This document shows, in pieces, positions 1 through 11,805 of a stretch of DNA of 64,000 bases (position 1 is the stretch's first letter; every line of letters starts with the position of its first letter). The notes beneath the pieces were generated by a model. The model was not told the origin of the DNA, ran no database searches, and was given only the letters and a program-made list of their open reading frames with translations. The DNA is from Laburnicola sp. R22_1 (Eukaryota; Ascomycota; Dothideomycetes; Pleosporales; Didymosphaeriaceae): contig JACONQ010000007.1 of assembly GCA_014281115.1 (NCBI GenBank), forward strand, positions 806,001-870,000, read 5' to 3'. The position numbers and the translations under genes were made by a program.

Positions 1-178
1 ATACTGGCGAATGGCTCTTCGAGCTGTGGCCGAGAATTCAATTGGAAAGATAGCCAAGGAACTCTCAGTTTGCCGGCCCAGAGAACGATAGATAGAGTTG
101 GTGGGGTTCCCTTCGATCGTCCAACAATACAGAGAGAAATCATCTCTTCGACCCGGTCTTTCTGCATGCTTCCAATAA

Positions 179-475
179 TTATGCATCGTTGATTGATCTT
201 CGTGTATCCTTCCGCGAGCAGACCCATCTCCTTAAATCATCGTCCGTCAGAGGCGCGAAGCGTATCTCGTCAACCCTCGGGAGCGCTTCGTACGCCTCTT
301 TGCAATGTTTGAGCGCATCCTCTTGTATAACTTCCAAGGTGAGCACGTTCATATTGAATGGGAGAAGGTGGATGTCGATCTGTCGTGTTGACCACAAGGG
401 TTGCCAGGTCCGTGAGAGAAGGCTTGCGCACGGATCGGTGACGCAAAGCGCGGCAAACCGATCGATGTCGAAAGG
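179..475 (-). CDS. hypothetical protein, 3' part only
   Basis: An open frame of 98 codons on the minus strand ends in a stop at 179-181. It has no ATG near its beginning; an in-frame TGA lies at 476-478, so a real gene would need an upstream exon. The composition is protein-like (LLPFNMNVLTLEVIQEDA, then an acidic stretch with TDDDLRRW) and resembles the C-terminal part of fungal proteins of unknown function, but I do not recognise a domain. The opposite-strand open frame at 189-563 looks less protein-like. A remnant or a terminal exon are equally possible. Confidence 0.3.
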   Translation of the reverse strand, partial: PFDIDRFAALCVTDPCASLLSRTWQPLWSTRQIDIHLLPFNMNVLTLEVIQEDALKHCKEAYEALPRVDEIRFAPLTDDDLRRWVCSRKDTRRSINDA

Positions 476-957
476 TCAGCGTTGTGGGTGGATCCTAGAA
501 GCAGCGGCTGGGTTGGAGTGGAGGGATCGAGGAGCTGGAGGGCGGGGCCAAAGGACCTTGTAAGCGATAAGCTGTAAAAGAAGGAGCAAAGAGTCCTATA
601 GAGTGAGATGAGGTAAAACTAAAGTGAAAGTGAAGTTGGAGTGAAGTGAAAGAATCTTGCAAGGTAGAAGAGCTCGCTAGATGAGGAAATCGCTGGAAGC
701 TGTAGAAGATGTTATATAGCGCTTCGATGTGCAGGTAATTACGAACGTATAATTCCCGCATCTGGGAAGTCAATCTCCTGGGAAACATGCGGATTTCGCC
801 CTGCAGGGACCATAAGTATTTGCGTTTGAGATGGTGCGGGTACGTTCACTAGACTTACATTGACTATGTACAGGTTGGTTACAGCTACCAGACTTATAGA
901 TGTGCGTGCACTTATCACTCTCCGGACACGTTGTTGCCTACAGATTCGCCATGGGTA
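476..957. other. stretch without a recognised gene
   Basis: Open frames here (for example 495-788 on the minus strand) are biased toward Ser, Phe and Pro, do not start with ATG and show no known motif. It probably holds the 5' side of the relic at 179-475 and the downstream flank of the thioredoxin gene. Confidence 0.4.
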
Positions 958-1557
958 TCATCGTCCGAACAAGCCTCCAAACAAGCTTCCACCGCCACCG
1001 CCCGCACGACCTCCTCTTCTAGCCTCGCTCAAGAGCCATTCCCTTAGATGTGCTCTGTTCCTCATTAATTCCGGTTTTGTGATCCGGGTATCGAATTGTG
1101 CTTCTTGTCTGCTGAACGCCAGCAACGTGGGCATCGACGTTATCTGCACATAACGGGTCAATTGTTCACACGTATTTGCCTCTTTCTTCAACAATCCACT
1201 TACCATGTACTTGACACCCAGATCTCCAATCAACGTACTATCTAACTCCACCTCAGCGAACCCCAGCCCTCCCTCATCTTCGCCCACGCGCTCATCCTCA
1301 ATCATGCCCTTTACAAGCGGCTTAATAGTCTGGCAAGTCGAGCACCAGCTCGCACTCCACAGCGTTATAAGGGGGCGATTGTCGGCGGCCGAGAGCATCG
1401 TAAGCGTGTGTAGGCCGTTCGGCGTCCGCACATTGTCGAAGATGCGGTTCTGGTTCGGTCGCGTTCCCGATCCTATGAGGAAGTGTCGCTGGCTTTGAGC
1501 GCGTGGGATTTGAAGCTTCAGAGAGCGGGTGAGCGACTGGTTCGGTCGGAGTATCAT
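958..1557 (-). CDS. thioredoxin-fold protein, probably mitochondrial, one intron
   Basis: Thioredoxin-like protein of about 179 residues after splicing. The fold signature is a beta strand followed by WSASWCSTCQTIKPLVKGM, a thioredoxin-type WCxxC redox pair (here WCSTC), and later the cis-proline segment TSMPTLLAF that sits opposite the active site in this family. I start at the ATG at 1557; the open frame extends to 1644, but only with a TTG. From that ATG the N-terminus is rich in Arg, Gln and Ser with no acidic residue for about 40 positions (MILRPNQSLTRSLKLQIPRA), as in a mitochondrial presequence. The C-terminus is a Gly-rich tail (RRGGRAGGGGG then SLFGGLFGR). The 60-bp intron at 1144-1203 is in frame and free of stops, so naive translation adds 20 false residues between VKYM and ITSMPTL. 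Likely role: thiol-disulfide exchange in mitochondria. The family assignment is firm; localisation is inferred. Confidence 0.85.
   Translation of the reverse strand: MILRPNQSLTRSLKLQIPRAQSQRHFLIGSGTRPNQNRIFDNVRTPNGLHTLTMLSAADNRPLITLWSASWCSTCQTIKPLVKGMIEDERVGEDEGGLGFAEVELDSTLIGDLGVKYMVSGLLKKEANTCEQLTRYVQITSMPTLLAFSRQEAQFDTRITKPELMRNRAHLREWLLSEARRGGRAGGGGGSLFGGLFGR
1144..1203 (-). other. in-frame spliceosomal intron of the thioredoxin gene
   Basis: On the minus strand this segment begins GTAAGT and ends GTGCAG and is exactly 60 nt. A branch-like TTGAC lies about 18 nt before the acceptor. Removing it restores the uninterrupted thioredoxin segment VKYM-ITSMPTLLAF; keeping it inserts 20 residues unlike any thioredoxin. 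Confidence 0.85.
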
Positions 1558-1991
1558 TGCTCTTGTGTGGTTGTGTGGTTGAGCTTTGGTGGATGCCCTG
1601 GATGATGCGACGTCATTGTCTAGAGCTTCCTGCCAAGCCGCCAAGCCTATGAACCTTGTCTAGGCTCAAATAGTAGACTGCTCGGGCATACAGTAACATT
1701 CGTACTTCATTGAAGTTCAGACGGTTCAAGGCTAAGTTGCACAGATGCACATCTCAAACCATTTCTTCATCTACGCCAGAATACCTTATTAGGTAGATTT
1801 TACGCCCCTCTGACAGGGTCCTGGCCGGTGCGGTTCGGCCGCCTCCCTGCTAGTATCATTGGAGGAGTTCGAGGATTCTCTGTCTTTAATAATCAGAAGC
1901 TCGTAGAGTGATTGGAAATACCGTTCTGCATGGTTCCGTAAGATTTCATGGCCTTCAGCATGAGTCACCTAAGGCTTCGAGCTGACACATA
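1558..1991. other. intergenic, between thioredoxin gene and Fot1 element
   Basis: Upstream region of the thioredoxin gene. No coding frame, tRNA or clear promoter motif is visible. The TA at 1990-1991 is the left copy of the target duplication of the adjacent transposon. Confidence 0.5.
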
Positions 1992-3904
1992 AGCCAGGGG
2001 TCCTAGTTTCCGACACCCCCGTGTTTCGGACAGCCCCACAACCGCGCCTCCTCATCATGCACTACAACCGAATATAAGTTCTTAAAAATTCAATTCTTCA
2101 TTAATTTCAATTCATCTTTCTGCATTATTTTTTCTGTCTTCTAATGGCTAGATATACAGAGGGCGACGTCTAAAATGCACTCACAGACCTCAAATCTGGG
2201 GTCACTTTGGCTACTGCTGCTGCTCAGCATAGGATACCACAGAACACTCTTCGCGGCCGCTTTAATGGTGCCTAACCTCACTGACGCTCACGACGGTGAA
2301 CAGCGGCTTACAACTATTTAAGAAGAGCATCTAGAGCACTGGATTCTCTAGCAGGAGGCCCTTAGTTACGCGCTAACGCATGCGCAAGTGTGAGCCATCG
2401 CAACTGGCGTGCTCAAGCAAGAGGGTGACCACAGGAACCTAGGGAGGAAGTGGTCTAATCACTTTTTGCGGCGCCACCCAGCCATTAAGACAAAGTTAGG
2501 CCGCTGGACTAACTGGGAACGCATAACTACAGCTACTCCAGATAATATTAGGCACTTATTCGACCTATACGGGACCGTGAGCTGGATTCCCCCCCAACAG
2601 AGGTACAACGCCAACAAGGGCGGCATTATGGAAGGCCAGGGTATTAATGGGCTTGTTATTGGCTCCTTATAGGAAAATCCGAACTCTATACTAGTTAAGA
2701 TAGTAAATGCCTATACTTAGACCTCTGTAATAGAGTGTATCTCCGCGCTTAGTGTTGCTCTAGACCCCCTTGTCATCTTTAAGGCCAAAAGCATCTAGGA
2801 GCAGTGGTTTAAGCGGGAGTTTTTGGCTTAATATCCTAACTAGCATATTACCTTCTCGCAAAATGGATGGACAAGCAACGAAATTGCTATTAAGTAGCTG
2901 GAGAAGGTGTTCTTGCCCCAGACTAAGCCTAACAATCTATCCAAGGCACAGTTGCTTATTGTTAACAGTTATAGCAGTTATACCTTGGACAAATTTATGA
3001 CTATATATTACCTAAATAATGTTTACTTGCTCTTTTTGCCTGCCTATACTTCATATATACTCCAGCCTTTAGATCTTAGTTGTTTCTTAAGTCTAAAGGC
3101 AGCGTATTAGCGGTTCCTTGGCGAGTATACAGCTCTGACAGATGCAACGAAGGTTAGAAAGGCTAGATTTCTTAAATTTTATGCAGAAGCGCATAAAATC
3201 GATCTTTAAGAGCAGTGCGTACAAGCTGGGTAAAAGGCAACAGGGCTATATCCTAAGAGCGTAGATAAGCCCTTGGGTTCTTAGTAGGTCGTAGTGCGCT
3301 AACAGCCGTTAACACCCCCCTTTTCTACTATAGATATTAGGACGCCAAAACGCGGTGGCGACATTGTGAAGCTATTTTCTGGGAAGAACAGCTCTCTAGC
3401 TACACGACAATATATTTGGCTTGCTGCCATAGCGCTGAACTATATTGTAATAGAGGTCTCTATAAAGGATTGTAAGATTGCTTCTTTGCGCAAGCATGTT
3501 AAGCAAGCAAATCTGCTAAAACGCTGCAAAGTCGCAATTAATCTAAACAATCGCTTTGCGAGTCTTGTAGAGGTTCTCTCTTAGACTAATTAGAAGCCCT
3601 CCTAATGTGTTCGCAAGGCGAGAAGCCCAATATAGGAGGTGGAGGAGAGTTGCTCTGAGGAGGAAGCGGAGCAGGCATTGGTTTGACGTTCAGCACGGGA
3701 TCGACAACCAACACAACAGTATCTTGCCTGTGATTTAAGTGTAGACAAAGAAAGCGATTAAAGCTTTTTAAATGCAGTTTATTTTGTGTTTTTAGAGATT
3801 TATTTGACAAAGTTGTGAACACATTCGTAACCAGGGTGGTGACGGCGGCGGGGCTTTGCAGGGTGTCGGAAACACGGGGCTGTCGGAAACTAGGACCCTT
3901 GGCT
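1992..3904 (+). mobile_element. Fot1/pogo-type DNA transposon, degraded
   Basis: A complete but dead Tc1/mariner-superfamily element of 1,913 bp. The left end AGCCAGGGGTCCTAGTTTCC and the reverse complement of the right end AGCCAAGGGTCCTAGTTTCC form terminal inverted repeats of about 45 bp with a few mismatches, flanked on both sides by TA (1990-1991 and 3905-3906), the target duplication of this superfamily. It carries one transposase pseudogene on the plus strand. It lies just downstream of the HET pseudogene. Confidence 0.9.
2144..3584 (+). pseudogene. Fot1-family transposase, pseudogene
   Basis: Remains of a DDE transposase of the pogo/Fot1 type. Readable parts in order are an N-terminal HTH region after the ATG at 2144, a CENP-B-type HTH block (about 2409-2560, with GRKWSNHFLRRHP), the conserved stretch GIMEGQGINGLVIGS (about 2623-2668), the second catalytic block (about 2950-3110, LPAYTSYILQPLDLSCF) and a C-terminal region ending with RFASLVEVLS. 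There are many TAG/TAA stops and one frame change near 2270-2285. The second catalytic Asp, normally in an (I/V)DGHGSH motif, reads VNSYSSY, a G-to-A type change expected from RIP. No active protein can be made. Confidence 0.85.
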
Positions 3905-4038
3905 TATAGGCATTTAAAATTAGCTGCAGCAGATTATTTTTATTACAAAAAAAGAACTAAGGCTTTTTTAAAGGTTTACTACTGCATGATTGTAACCTAT
4001 GAAATAGAGAATCGCCCCATTATAACAACGACATACTA

Positions 4039-5926
4039 CTAGCCTAAAGTAATCCATCTGTTAGTTGGATTGTTTCCCTCCCAATACTTGATGAGAATTC
4101 GGCCACAGCCAGCTCTATCCATGATCCCGTCGCCTCCATGCTGTACCCAGAGAACATTATAAAACTCGTACTCCTGATCCTCTTTATACTCATTCTCTTC
4201 CACTTTCAGATCTGTCTCATACTCTCCCGTTGCAACGACTCGATAATGACTCTCTCCTGGAGACGGGGTCATATACGAAACATCAATCCACCGCTCTTCG
4301 CGATCGTGCATGGGCCAAAACGGCTTTGCATCTTGATATCTGCTCATTGAGAATACTCTTTCCTCTAAAGCAATTTTTCAAGTCCCTGCCATTTGCACTG
4401 CCCCGTGAAATGGCGATAAGCTTCATAGGCTCTCCTTGCTTGCAATCTGAATTCCCCATAATACAAATTAGGCCAGAAAATCTCCTCCCTGGGTCTCGGA
4501 GGACAACCACCTTGGGCTTTTCGTCCAGGTTCTTTTCGGTTAAGACCGGATTTGCAAATGCACTGAGAATGCCCGCACATTTCTTTCTGCGCCATCCCGC
4601 TTGAAAGCGAATCTCTAATGTAGCTGCTGGGAAGAAGAGTGTGTGCGGTGCTAGGGCTGATATGTGGTTCGACGGTATCGATAAACCGGACTCGTTGGTT
4701 GATGGCCATTGCATTGACGAAATCCTCAGTGTCTGATTCCTGGGCTTTTGCAAAGATTCGTCAAGCTTGACAGGCTCTCGTATTGAGGTTGCTGCATCTT
4801 CCCACGTGATAATATTGTGGAGTTTCCAGGAACTCGTAGTGTCTGCCCGATAACGGCTCTCTTGGCCCAGGTTTAGAGCCGCCTGGAAGCTCGGAGGGTC
4901 GACAAAAACATTGCCATACGCACTAGGCCCAAGATGGGAGGGTATATCTCCGAGCTGACAGGCTAATTTGTCCAGGGCATCCATCCGTTATGACTGTAGA
5001 TTTGGGACTTTCATAATGCGCGTTCAAAGGCTACCAAAGAAGCGCATGGTCAAGGTAGATTCTTGGTATACCAAATAAGAAACCATTCGGGAATGGTGGA
5101 GCCAGGCGATTCAGAATACCTGAGCATGCAGAAAGACCGTCTTTGCTATATGACAGATCTCGTCCATTGCAGGGGCAAATCAAGTCGGCATAGAGGCCAA
5201 AATCGGGCCACTCTGGCACACTGAGAGACCTAGTGGGCCCCGAGTTGGAAGAGACCATACTTTCAGCCTCATCGTCCTGTTTTGGTCGAAGATAGTCCTT
5301 GTCCCAAACTGCGCACTCGCACTGCCAGAAAATTCGAGTGTCAAGGAAGAAGACGACACGTTTGCTGAGGATGTATTCTTGGTAGGTCCACGCCCTCTTT
5401 GCCCATTTTGATCGCGAAACAGTTCCATAGTACTCCTTGATACGAATTTCTCGGTCGATCCCGAACCTTATATGTGAGAGAACCAGTCGTTTGGAGATTC
5501 TAATGCAGGGTTGTGAGCAGTTCCGTCGGGTGTACAGTACAAACCTTGTTTTGCAGCAGCAATACTTATCATATAAGCACCAGAGTAGATCTGATCCATG
5601 CGCATGAGCTCTTCCTCCTTCCGTGGATGGTCTTGTACAATGCATAGTCTGTCCACCCATAAATACTTTCTGTGAATCGCGATCGTCAACTCCATAGCGT
5701 CTCGAATGACCTTTGGCAGTTGGGATGTGTATTGGCTTATCGAATTAGGTGCAGTCAGGGAGTCGACATTGTTGAGGGATAGCTGGAATTGCTGCTGGTT
5801 GTCAGTTTCTCTCGTGTCGTCTTGCCAAATGTAGCTGAGCGCAAGATATTGGCCTTGGACATTGCCTCGTACTATGGATTGATTCTCAACGTCGATTAGT
5901 CGATAAGGGCGCGATGAAAGCTGCAT
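4039..5926 (-). pseudogene. HET-domain (heterokaryon incompatibility) protein, frameshifted
   Basis: HET-domain proteins trigger vegetative incompatibility cell death in filamentous ascomycetes. From the ATG at 5926 the first frame shows the HET hallmarks: YLALSYIWQDD, LPKVIRDAMELT, YLWVDRLCIVQD and MDQIYSGAYMISIAAA. The reading then shifts to a second frame carrying WAKRAWTYQEYILSKRVVFF (about 5345-5400), typical of the family. A stop follows DHALLW at 5031, another frame change precedes GNVFVDPPSFQAALN (about 4915), and the C-terminal part ends in a further frame (4347-4039) with FYNVLWVQ and GRILIKYWE, the usual HET tail. No GT-AG pairs explain the three shifts, so I read it as a pseudogene broken by small indels. 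A gene with unusual introns is less likely. Unlike the transposons it is not stop-ridden, so RIP was not the main cause. Confidence 0.75.
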
Positions 5927-6462
5927 GCTGGAAGCCGTTGGTTAGACACATGTACCAGCGTGATGACTGTCGCAAGTTGTGAGCCATTCTTTTATTGGCT
6001 CAATGATACTGGTAGTAGCCAGAATCACTCATCTCAGCAAACAAGATTTGAGATGTTAAAGACTTAGAGGTTCAAATGGAAGATATGCGGCGTACACGTA
6101 TGGATGGAGAGTGAATATCATCACTACAGGGTAGTCCAGTAGAATGACAGAACTCCGCGCTCATTCTCTGGTTTTATACATGTATGCTTTGGCTACAGCT
6201 GACATGTAGAAAGAGCTCATCTCGTAGGTTGGGAAAACGGAATTTACCGTATATGTCGTGCAACCGCTCAGCTACGCCAAACAGCTATTGCACACAACAT
6301 TCCCCTCGCAAGAGGAACTGGAACCAGACTCACCTGGTGCCTCAACATCCTGTATATCCAATTATGCCGTAGGGATCGCAACTCTATTTTATTGGACGCG
6401 TTCTACTGCGTATCATGCACACAGAGTAGCGACACAACATTACATTCCCCAAGGTATTGTAG
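5927..6462. other. intergenic, upstream of the HET pseudogene
   Basis: No convincing coding frame. A 91-codon open frame at 6258-6533 begins with a non-ATG codon in a region without family signatures. It may contain the promoter of the HET gene (reading left) and the beginning of the split gene (reading right). Confidence 0.4.
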
Positions 6463-6676
6463 CGTATATTCAGGCAAAAGAACGTATTCACCGCCACTGT
6501 TGTGGAACATCAAAAGAAGTCGTACAAACATAATCTAGACCGCAGCATGACTCAAAGCCTGATGAATGGATGCACTGTTCAAGCCTCTTAATGGCCGCCC
6601 CGGGAATGCTCCCGCCTTCCCGACCGCAATGCCGAAAGGGAAGAAGTGCCGGAGGCCGACCTAGCTGCTGAGATTT
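6463..6676 (+). pseudogene. unrecognised host gene, left fragment before copia insertion
   Basis: One frame stays protein-like across this stretch with a single TAA at 6589-6591. It includes LPDRNAEREEVPEADLAAEI and runs straight into the copia insertion point. If the 5-bp target duplication is collapsed, the frame continues without a break into the segment at 11992-12182 (…AAEI|LNDLNLRL…). I do not recognise the family. The upstream start is not visible; an in-frame TAG lies at 6460-6462. Confidence 0.45.
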
Positions 6677-6857
6677 TGTAGCCACGTGACTTACGTCAGA
6701 GGTGGTGTGTGTAGAAGGTTCCATTCAGGTGCACAGACCACTACCCTCAAGATAAAGCTCTCGCCCTCTCCTTTCTTCCTTAGTAGACTCCTTACTCCAC
6801 TCTCTTTTCTGCAAATAGCAATATAGCTTGTTGTCCTCATATGCCTGCCCGCCCATA
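6677..6857 (+). repeat. copia 5' LTR
   Basis: 181-bp direct copy of 11806-11986. Differences are few and mostly of C/T type (for example TTCCTTAGTAGAC against TTCCTCGGTAGAC). Confidence 0.92.
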
Positions 6858-7062
6858 GTTATGAGCCCGGCTGTCGACTTTAACCACTGCAGCTGCTAAG
6901 CACCTAGCTATCAACTTCAATCGCTGTTGCTACTGCACGTACTAACAAGCTGCTGAGGAGCTATTAACAAGCTGTCAACAGAGCTACGTCACCAAGCTAC
7001 CTTACCAAGCCTCGAGCACGCGTTCCGTACCAAAGAGCCCCTCTAGGAGCCGATAGAGCAAG

Positions 7063-10000
7063 ATGCCTACAACTAAGCTAGATGGACTGGTTACGAGGAC
7101 GATAGTTATACTCAAGAAGCCAGCAGACTAGGAAGAATAGATCTTCCTACATAAGGATAGCGCGAATTGAAATCACCTCTAGCCTATAGTTAACCTAGAT
7201 CTTAACAAGGCGGCACTCGAACAGCTTAAGGAGCCAGTGCCCGTGATACTAGAGCACTACTATAAGGGGACAGAGCAGGATACCGGCGTCGTGCTGAAAG
7301 ACATGACAACCAAGGAGTTCCAGCGATACCAGCAGGCGGAGAGAGGCTATAATCGAGCCTTAGCTAGATATACAATTAAGAGGAAAGTGTTAGATAACTT
7401 TACCTAGGAGATTGGCAGAACAATCAGCCGTCGCTATATACATCTGATCCAGAGCGACAATACAGCGTACGCTCGATTAAAGAGGCTCAAAAAGCACCTC
7501 TGCCTATCAACAGCTAAGAGGGAGCTGCAGCTTCTAGCAAAGTATCGGCAATTGCAAAGCCGACCCCGCAACAATATTAATACCTAGCTAGATAAGTGGC
7601 TACATGTTGTACGTCTGTGCGAGGCAGCGAACCTACCTAACGTGACATCGCCGCGAGCACAGCGCGATTTTCTACTCGCAGTTAAAGGACTTGACAACAC
7701 ATAGGCAACTACTTAGCAAGCCAATCTATTTAAAGCACAGATCCAGGGATAGGCTATTAAGAGCATATACAACCTTATCGCTTAATTCACTATGTACTAG
7801 CGTTTAACAAGACTAGTAGCGTTATCGCTTGGCACCTTTGCCACACAAGGCATTAGTACTAATAAGCCACAGGTAATAGAGAAGAAAGAAAAGACTTAAG
7901 ATAAGAAGCCTAAGTGTATATGTAGTCTTAATTATTAATTTAAGGACTGCTGGTATCTGGGAGCGAAGGGCAAGCCTTAAGGATGGATACCTAAACCTAA
8001 GATACAAGAACAATTTAATAAGGCTATAGTAAGCTAATTATTATTTGGAGGAGCTATAAAGGCAGCACTTAAAGCGAATAGGAGCGCGATAAATACTAGA
8101 GACTAGGCAGAACTGGCAGCGTCTGCAGTCTCAATAGCACCTCGACAGTTTGATAATCACAGTCCTACGCTTAACACGCTAAATAGTTATGTATTGCAGC
8201 TTACTATAAGCTCTAACTGCGCGAGCAAGCAGACAGTCAAGCCAAGTCTAATTAATTAATGGATTCTTAATCTAGGATCAAACACACACGTCACTAATAG
8301 TAGAGCCTATAGTTGGAAGAAGCGAGCTAACGGGACAGGTGAAGTTATTAAGGCTAGAGATTAAGAGCTATTAATACACGAGTGGGGAGATATTATCCTA
8401 CTTATTAACACGCCCAGAGGCATAAAGTAGATAGAGCTCACATATGTTGCATATGTCCTAGGATTTCTTACCAACATCGTTGGCCTATCACACTGTCGAT
8501 TAATAGGCATTTATTTCGACTTAGGACGAGACTACTTATACCAGAAGAGCTGGAAGAACGTTATTTGCAAGCTTAACTATACTGGCGGATACTAGTTAAT
8601 AGACGCTGAAGGCATAAAGAGACCAGACGCTAGCCCTCTACTTGCAGCCTCAGCACACGCCCGCAAGAAGTCTTCATACAAGCCCAAGAAGCTACTGCAA
8701 TTAACTACAGAGGAAGCACATATTATATAGGGTCACGCTGGCAGAGAGGCGATTAAGCACCTGCCTAAGAATATTAAAGGCCTACATATCACGAATAGTC
8801 AAGCACTAAAGTAGAAGGACTATAAGACGTGTATATAGTTAAAGCTAACAAAGATTGTTAGTTAAAGGCCACCTTAAGAACTAGCGACTTAACCATTCGA
8901 GCGTATTAGTATAGATCTAATACAGCTTCTAGAGCTAGGAGAGCGCTGCTACAATAGCGATCAATACCTATTTCATGCTTTTAATTAATACACAAAGTGG
9001 CATAAAGGATGCTGTATACTAGATAAGATAAAGGCTACTCTAACAAAGGTCTTTAAGCGATTACTGGCCAAGATAAAGCGGCAATTCCAGAGTTAAGTTA
9101 TTATTGTGAGGCTAGACATAGAGACTGGATATGTCGAGCTGCTAGAGCTCTGTAGAGATCTTAGAATCGCTATTAAGGCTAGAGCTACAGAAGCTCAGAG
9201 CAGAGCCATCAAACGCGCAGGCAAATCTATTATAATTTGAGGCAGAGCTATACGCCTACACGCAGGCCTACCAAAGGCGTACGCCAACAAGTGCGTTATG
9301 TCAGCTATATATCTACTCAATCGTACACCAACCGAAGCGATACAATGGGAATGCCCATACACCAAAGTCAAGGGAGTGAAGCCATCAGTCGCTCACCTTG
9401 AGGTGATCGGAGCGAGAGCGTATGTGCTCAACGAGAAGCTACCTAGGGGAGACAAGCTCGAATCTCGAGCTCTAATCGGCCACCTGGTAGGCTTTGATTT
9501 AACCAACATATTTCGAGTATGGTTACCAACAATTGGACAAGTTATACGAACCCAAGACGTTGTCTTTCTACAAGGCAAGCTCCATAATGAGCAAGAAAAG
9601 TACGCAGAGAAGAGTTATATTCGTGAGGCAGCAGAGGTGCTTAACATCAAGAAGACGCCTAATCACAGCGACATATTAATTAATTAGCTGTCTACACTAG
9701 AAGACTATTCCTATAAGCCTAAGCCAGAGCTTGAGTTTAACTCTGAATCCGAGGCTGAGATTAAGGATACTCAACTAGCTCTTATGACTCTAGAAGAGAC
9801 GCTAGAGAAGCACAGACTGCGCCAGTCACTAGACGACACAGGCTGGGGGAAAGGCTACGCTCTAGCTCCAGAGGGAGAAGAGCTAAATCGAACAACAAAC
9901 AACGCAAAGCGACAAGAGGAGATTGCTAGTTAACTATCGCAGGAGAACGTGATAGAGGGTAAGCGAAGTTAGAAGCTAAAGAGCTTTAGCACGTATCTGG

Positions 10001-11700
10001 CAATATTCGCTACCTATATCAACCCTACAGCACTAGCAAAGCTACTTGGCAAGGCGCCAAAGACTCAACTACATCGTAATTAGCTGCCACTAGAGCCAAA
10101 GAGGTAGAAGGATCTAGATTGTCACCTATTTAGTGCTGAGTTTAAGAAGGTAAGCAGAGTTGAGATCAACAGTGTTATTGACCGTAGATGCTTTAGAAGA
10201 GCTATAGAGCTCGCTAAGCAAGCAGATGCTAAGGTGCTACCACTTATGTGGGTATTCTCGTACAAGTTCGACGAAGATGGATACCTCTACAAATTCAAAG
10301 CTCAACTAGTTGTCCGAGGAGATCTGCAGCAAGACTGGGGCGACACATACGCAGCTACACTGGCTGCGAAGATCTTCTGATGCCTTATCGCCCTGGCAGC
10401 AGCCTTCGACCTAGATCTATACCAGTACGATGTACTCAATGCCTTTCTCAATGCGGAGCTCGATCGACTTACCTACGTACGCTGTCCAGAAGGATACGAT
10501 AAAGAACTTGGAAAACTGCTAGAGCTCAAGCGCGCTCTATACGGACTCCGTGACGCGCCGCGACTATAGTACAAGCATCTCACTGCAACGCTTAAGAAGA
10601 TGGGACTAAGACAGGTGCCTGGAGTGCCCTGTCTATACAGCAGTAACCAGCTTATCGTCTTCTTCTTTGTTGATAATATAGTGGTAGCTGTATCCCGCAG
10701 CAATCAAGACGCATACTATCTATTCGACAGATAGCTAAGAGCAACCTACAACACACAATACCTAGGAGAGCTAAAGTAATTCCTAGGCATACAAGTTATT
10801 CGAGACCGTAAGCAGAAGCAGATGTGGCTGCTCCAAGACAGCTTCATAGACAAGGTGGCGAAGAAGTACAACATCACAAGCACGAGATACCCAGCAGTAC
10901 CGCTAGCAGATGGCCATCTTGGCCTGAGCACAGAAGAGCCAGAGGATCAGCGTACGAAACTCTATCAAGAACTTGTCAGATCGCTAGCCTACATAGCGAT
11001 GTACACACGGCCAGACGTCGCACATGCTCACTCAGAACTATCTTGTTACCTACAAAATCTAGGATAGAAGCATGTCAGCGCAGCATATTATGTGTGGAAG
11101 TATCTAGTTAGGACGAAGAGGTTAGCTATAGGAGCTTAAGGAGACACTAGCAGTTAAGCCATCTACCTAAGCTTAAGCTCAGGGGGTGCAAGACTAGCTA
11201 ATAGAGAACCACTATTCTATAGAGCATCAGACGCAGCTTTTGCAGACAACTTAGAGACTAGGCGGAGCTCTTAGGGATACCTGTTTGTGCTTTACAGCAT
11301 GCCTATCAATTAGAAAGCAACTCTACAACGCTTAGTTATAAAGTTAACTACTAAAGCAGAGCTTCTAGCTCTATTAACAGCTGCTAGCGAGCTTCAAGCT
11401 TGGAATCGACTCTTTAAGAACATTAACTTCGACCTAGAGACTACGTCAGCGATCTACTGCGATAACCTACAGACAGTAGGGATCATCACCAAGAATAAGG
11501 ACAAGCTATTCACAAAACTACGCCACGTCGACACTCACCAGCATTGGCTAAGACAAGAACAGGCAGAAGGACGTATATTAGTCCAGTGGAAGGCTACTAA
11601 TTAGATGCCAGCCAACGGACTTACTAAGAGCCTTGTACGTCAAAAGCACACCAACTTTATAAGGCAACTTGGCATGCAAGACGTCAAAGGATATCTATAG
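7063..11700 (+). pseudogene. copia gag-pol polyprotein, pseudogene
   Basis: Reading from the ATG at 7063 stays in one frame to the TAG at 11698-11700, about 1,545 codons interrupted by many stops, nearly all TAG or TAA; no frameshift is needed. The Gag part includes a long charged helical stretch (about 7270-7560). The integrase C-terminal part is legible at 9298-9687 (ATG-less; SAIYLLNRTPTEA, then the Gly/Ala region GARAYVLNEKLPRG). Reverse transcriptase shows FKAQLVVRGDLQQ (about 10290-10330), YQYDVLNAFLNAELDR (about 10420-10470) and ELKRALYGLRDAPR (about 10520-10565). The polymerase YVDD box reads FVDN, one catalytic Asp lost. RNase H remains are seen to LRHVDTHQHWLRQEQAEGRI near 11520-11580. 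It cannot be functional. Confidence 0.9.
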
Positions 11701-11805
11701 AAGAAGCTTAAGGAGGACTCTACTTCAGATTCTATCGTTTACTACCTATTCTAGTATAGTATAGAGCATCAGCTTTGGTGTGGGTACACCGCAGCTAGGG
11801 GGGTG

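Noticed and set aside
1642..1644. Upstream start for the thioredoxin gene
   Set aside because: The codon is TTG; the ATG at 1557 gives a plausible presequence.
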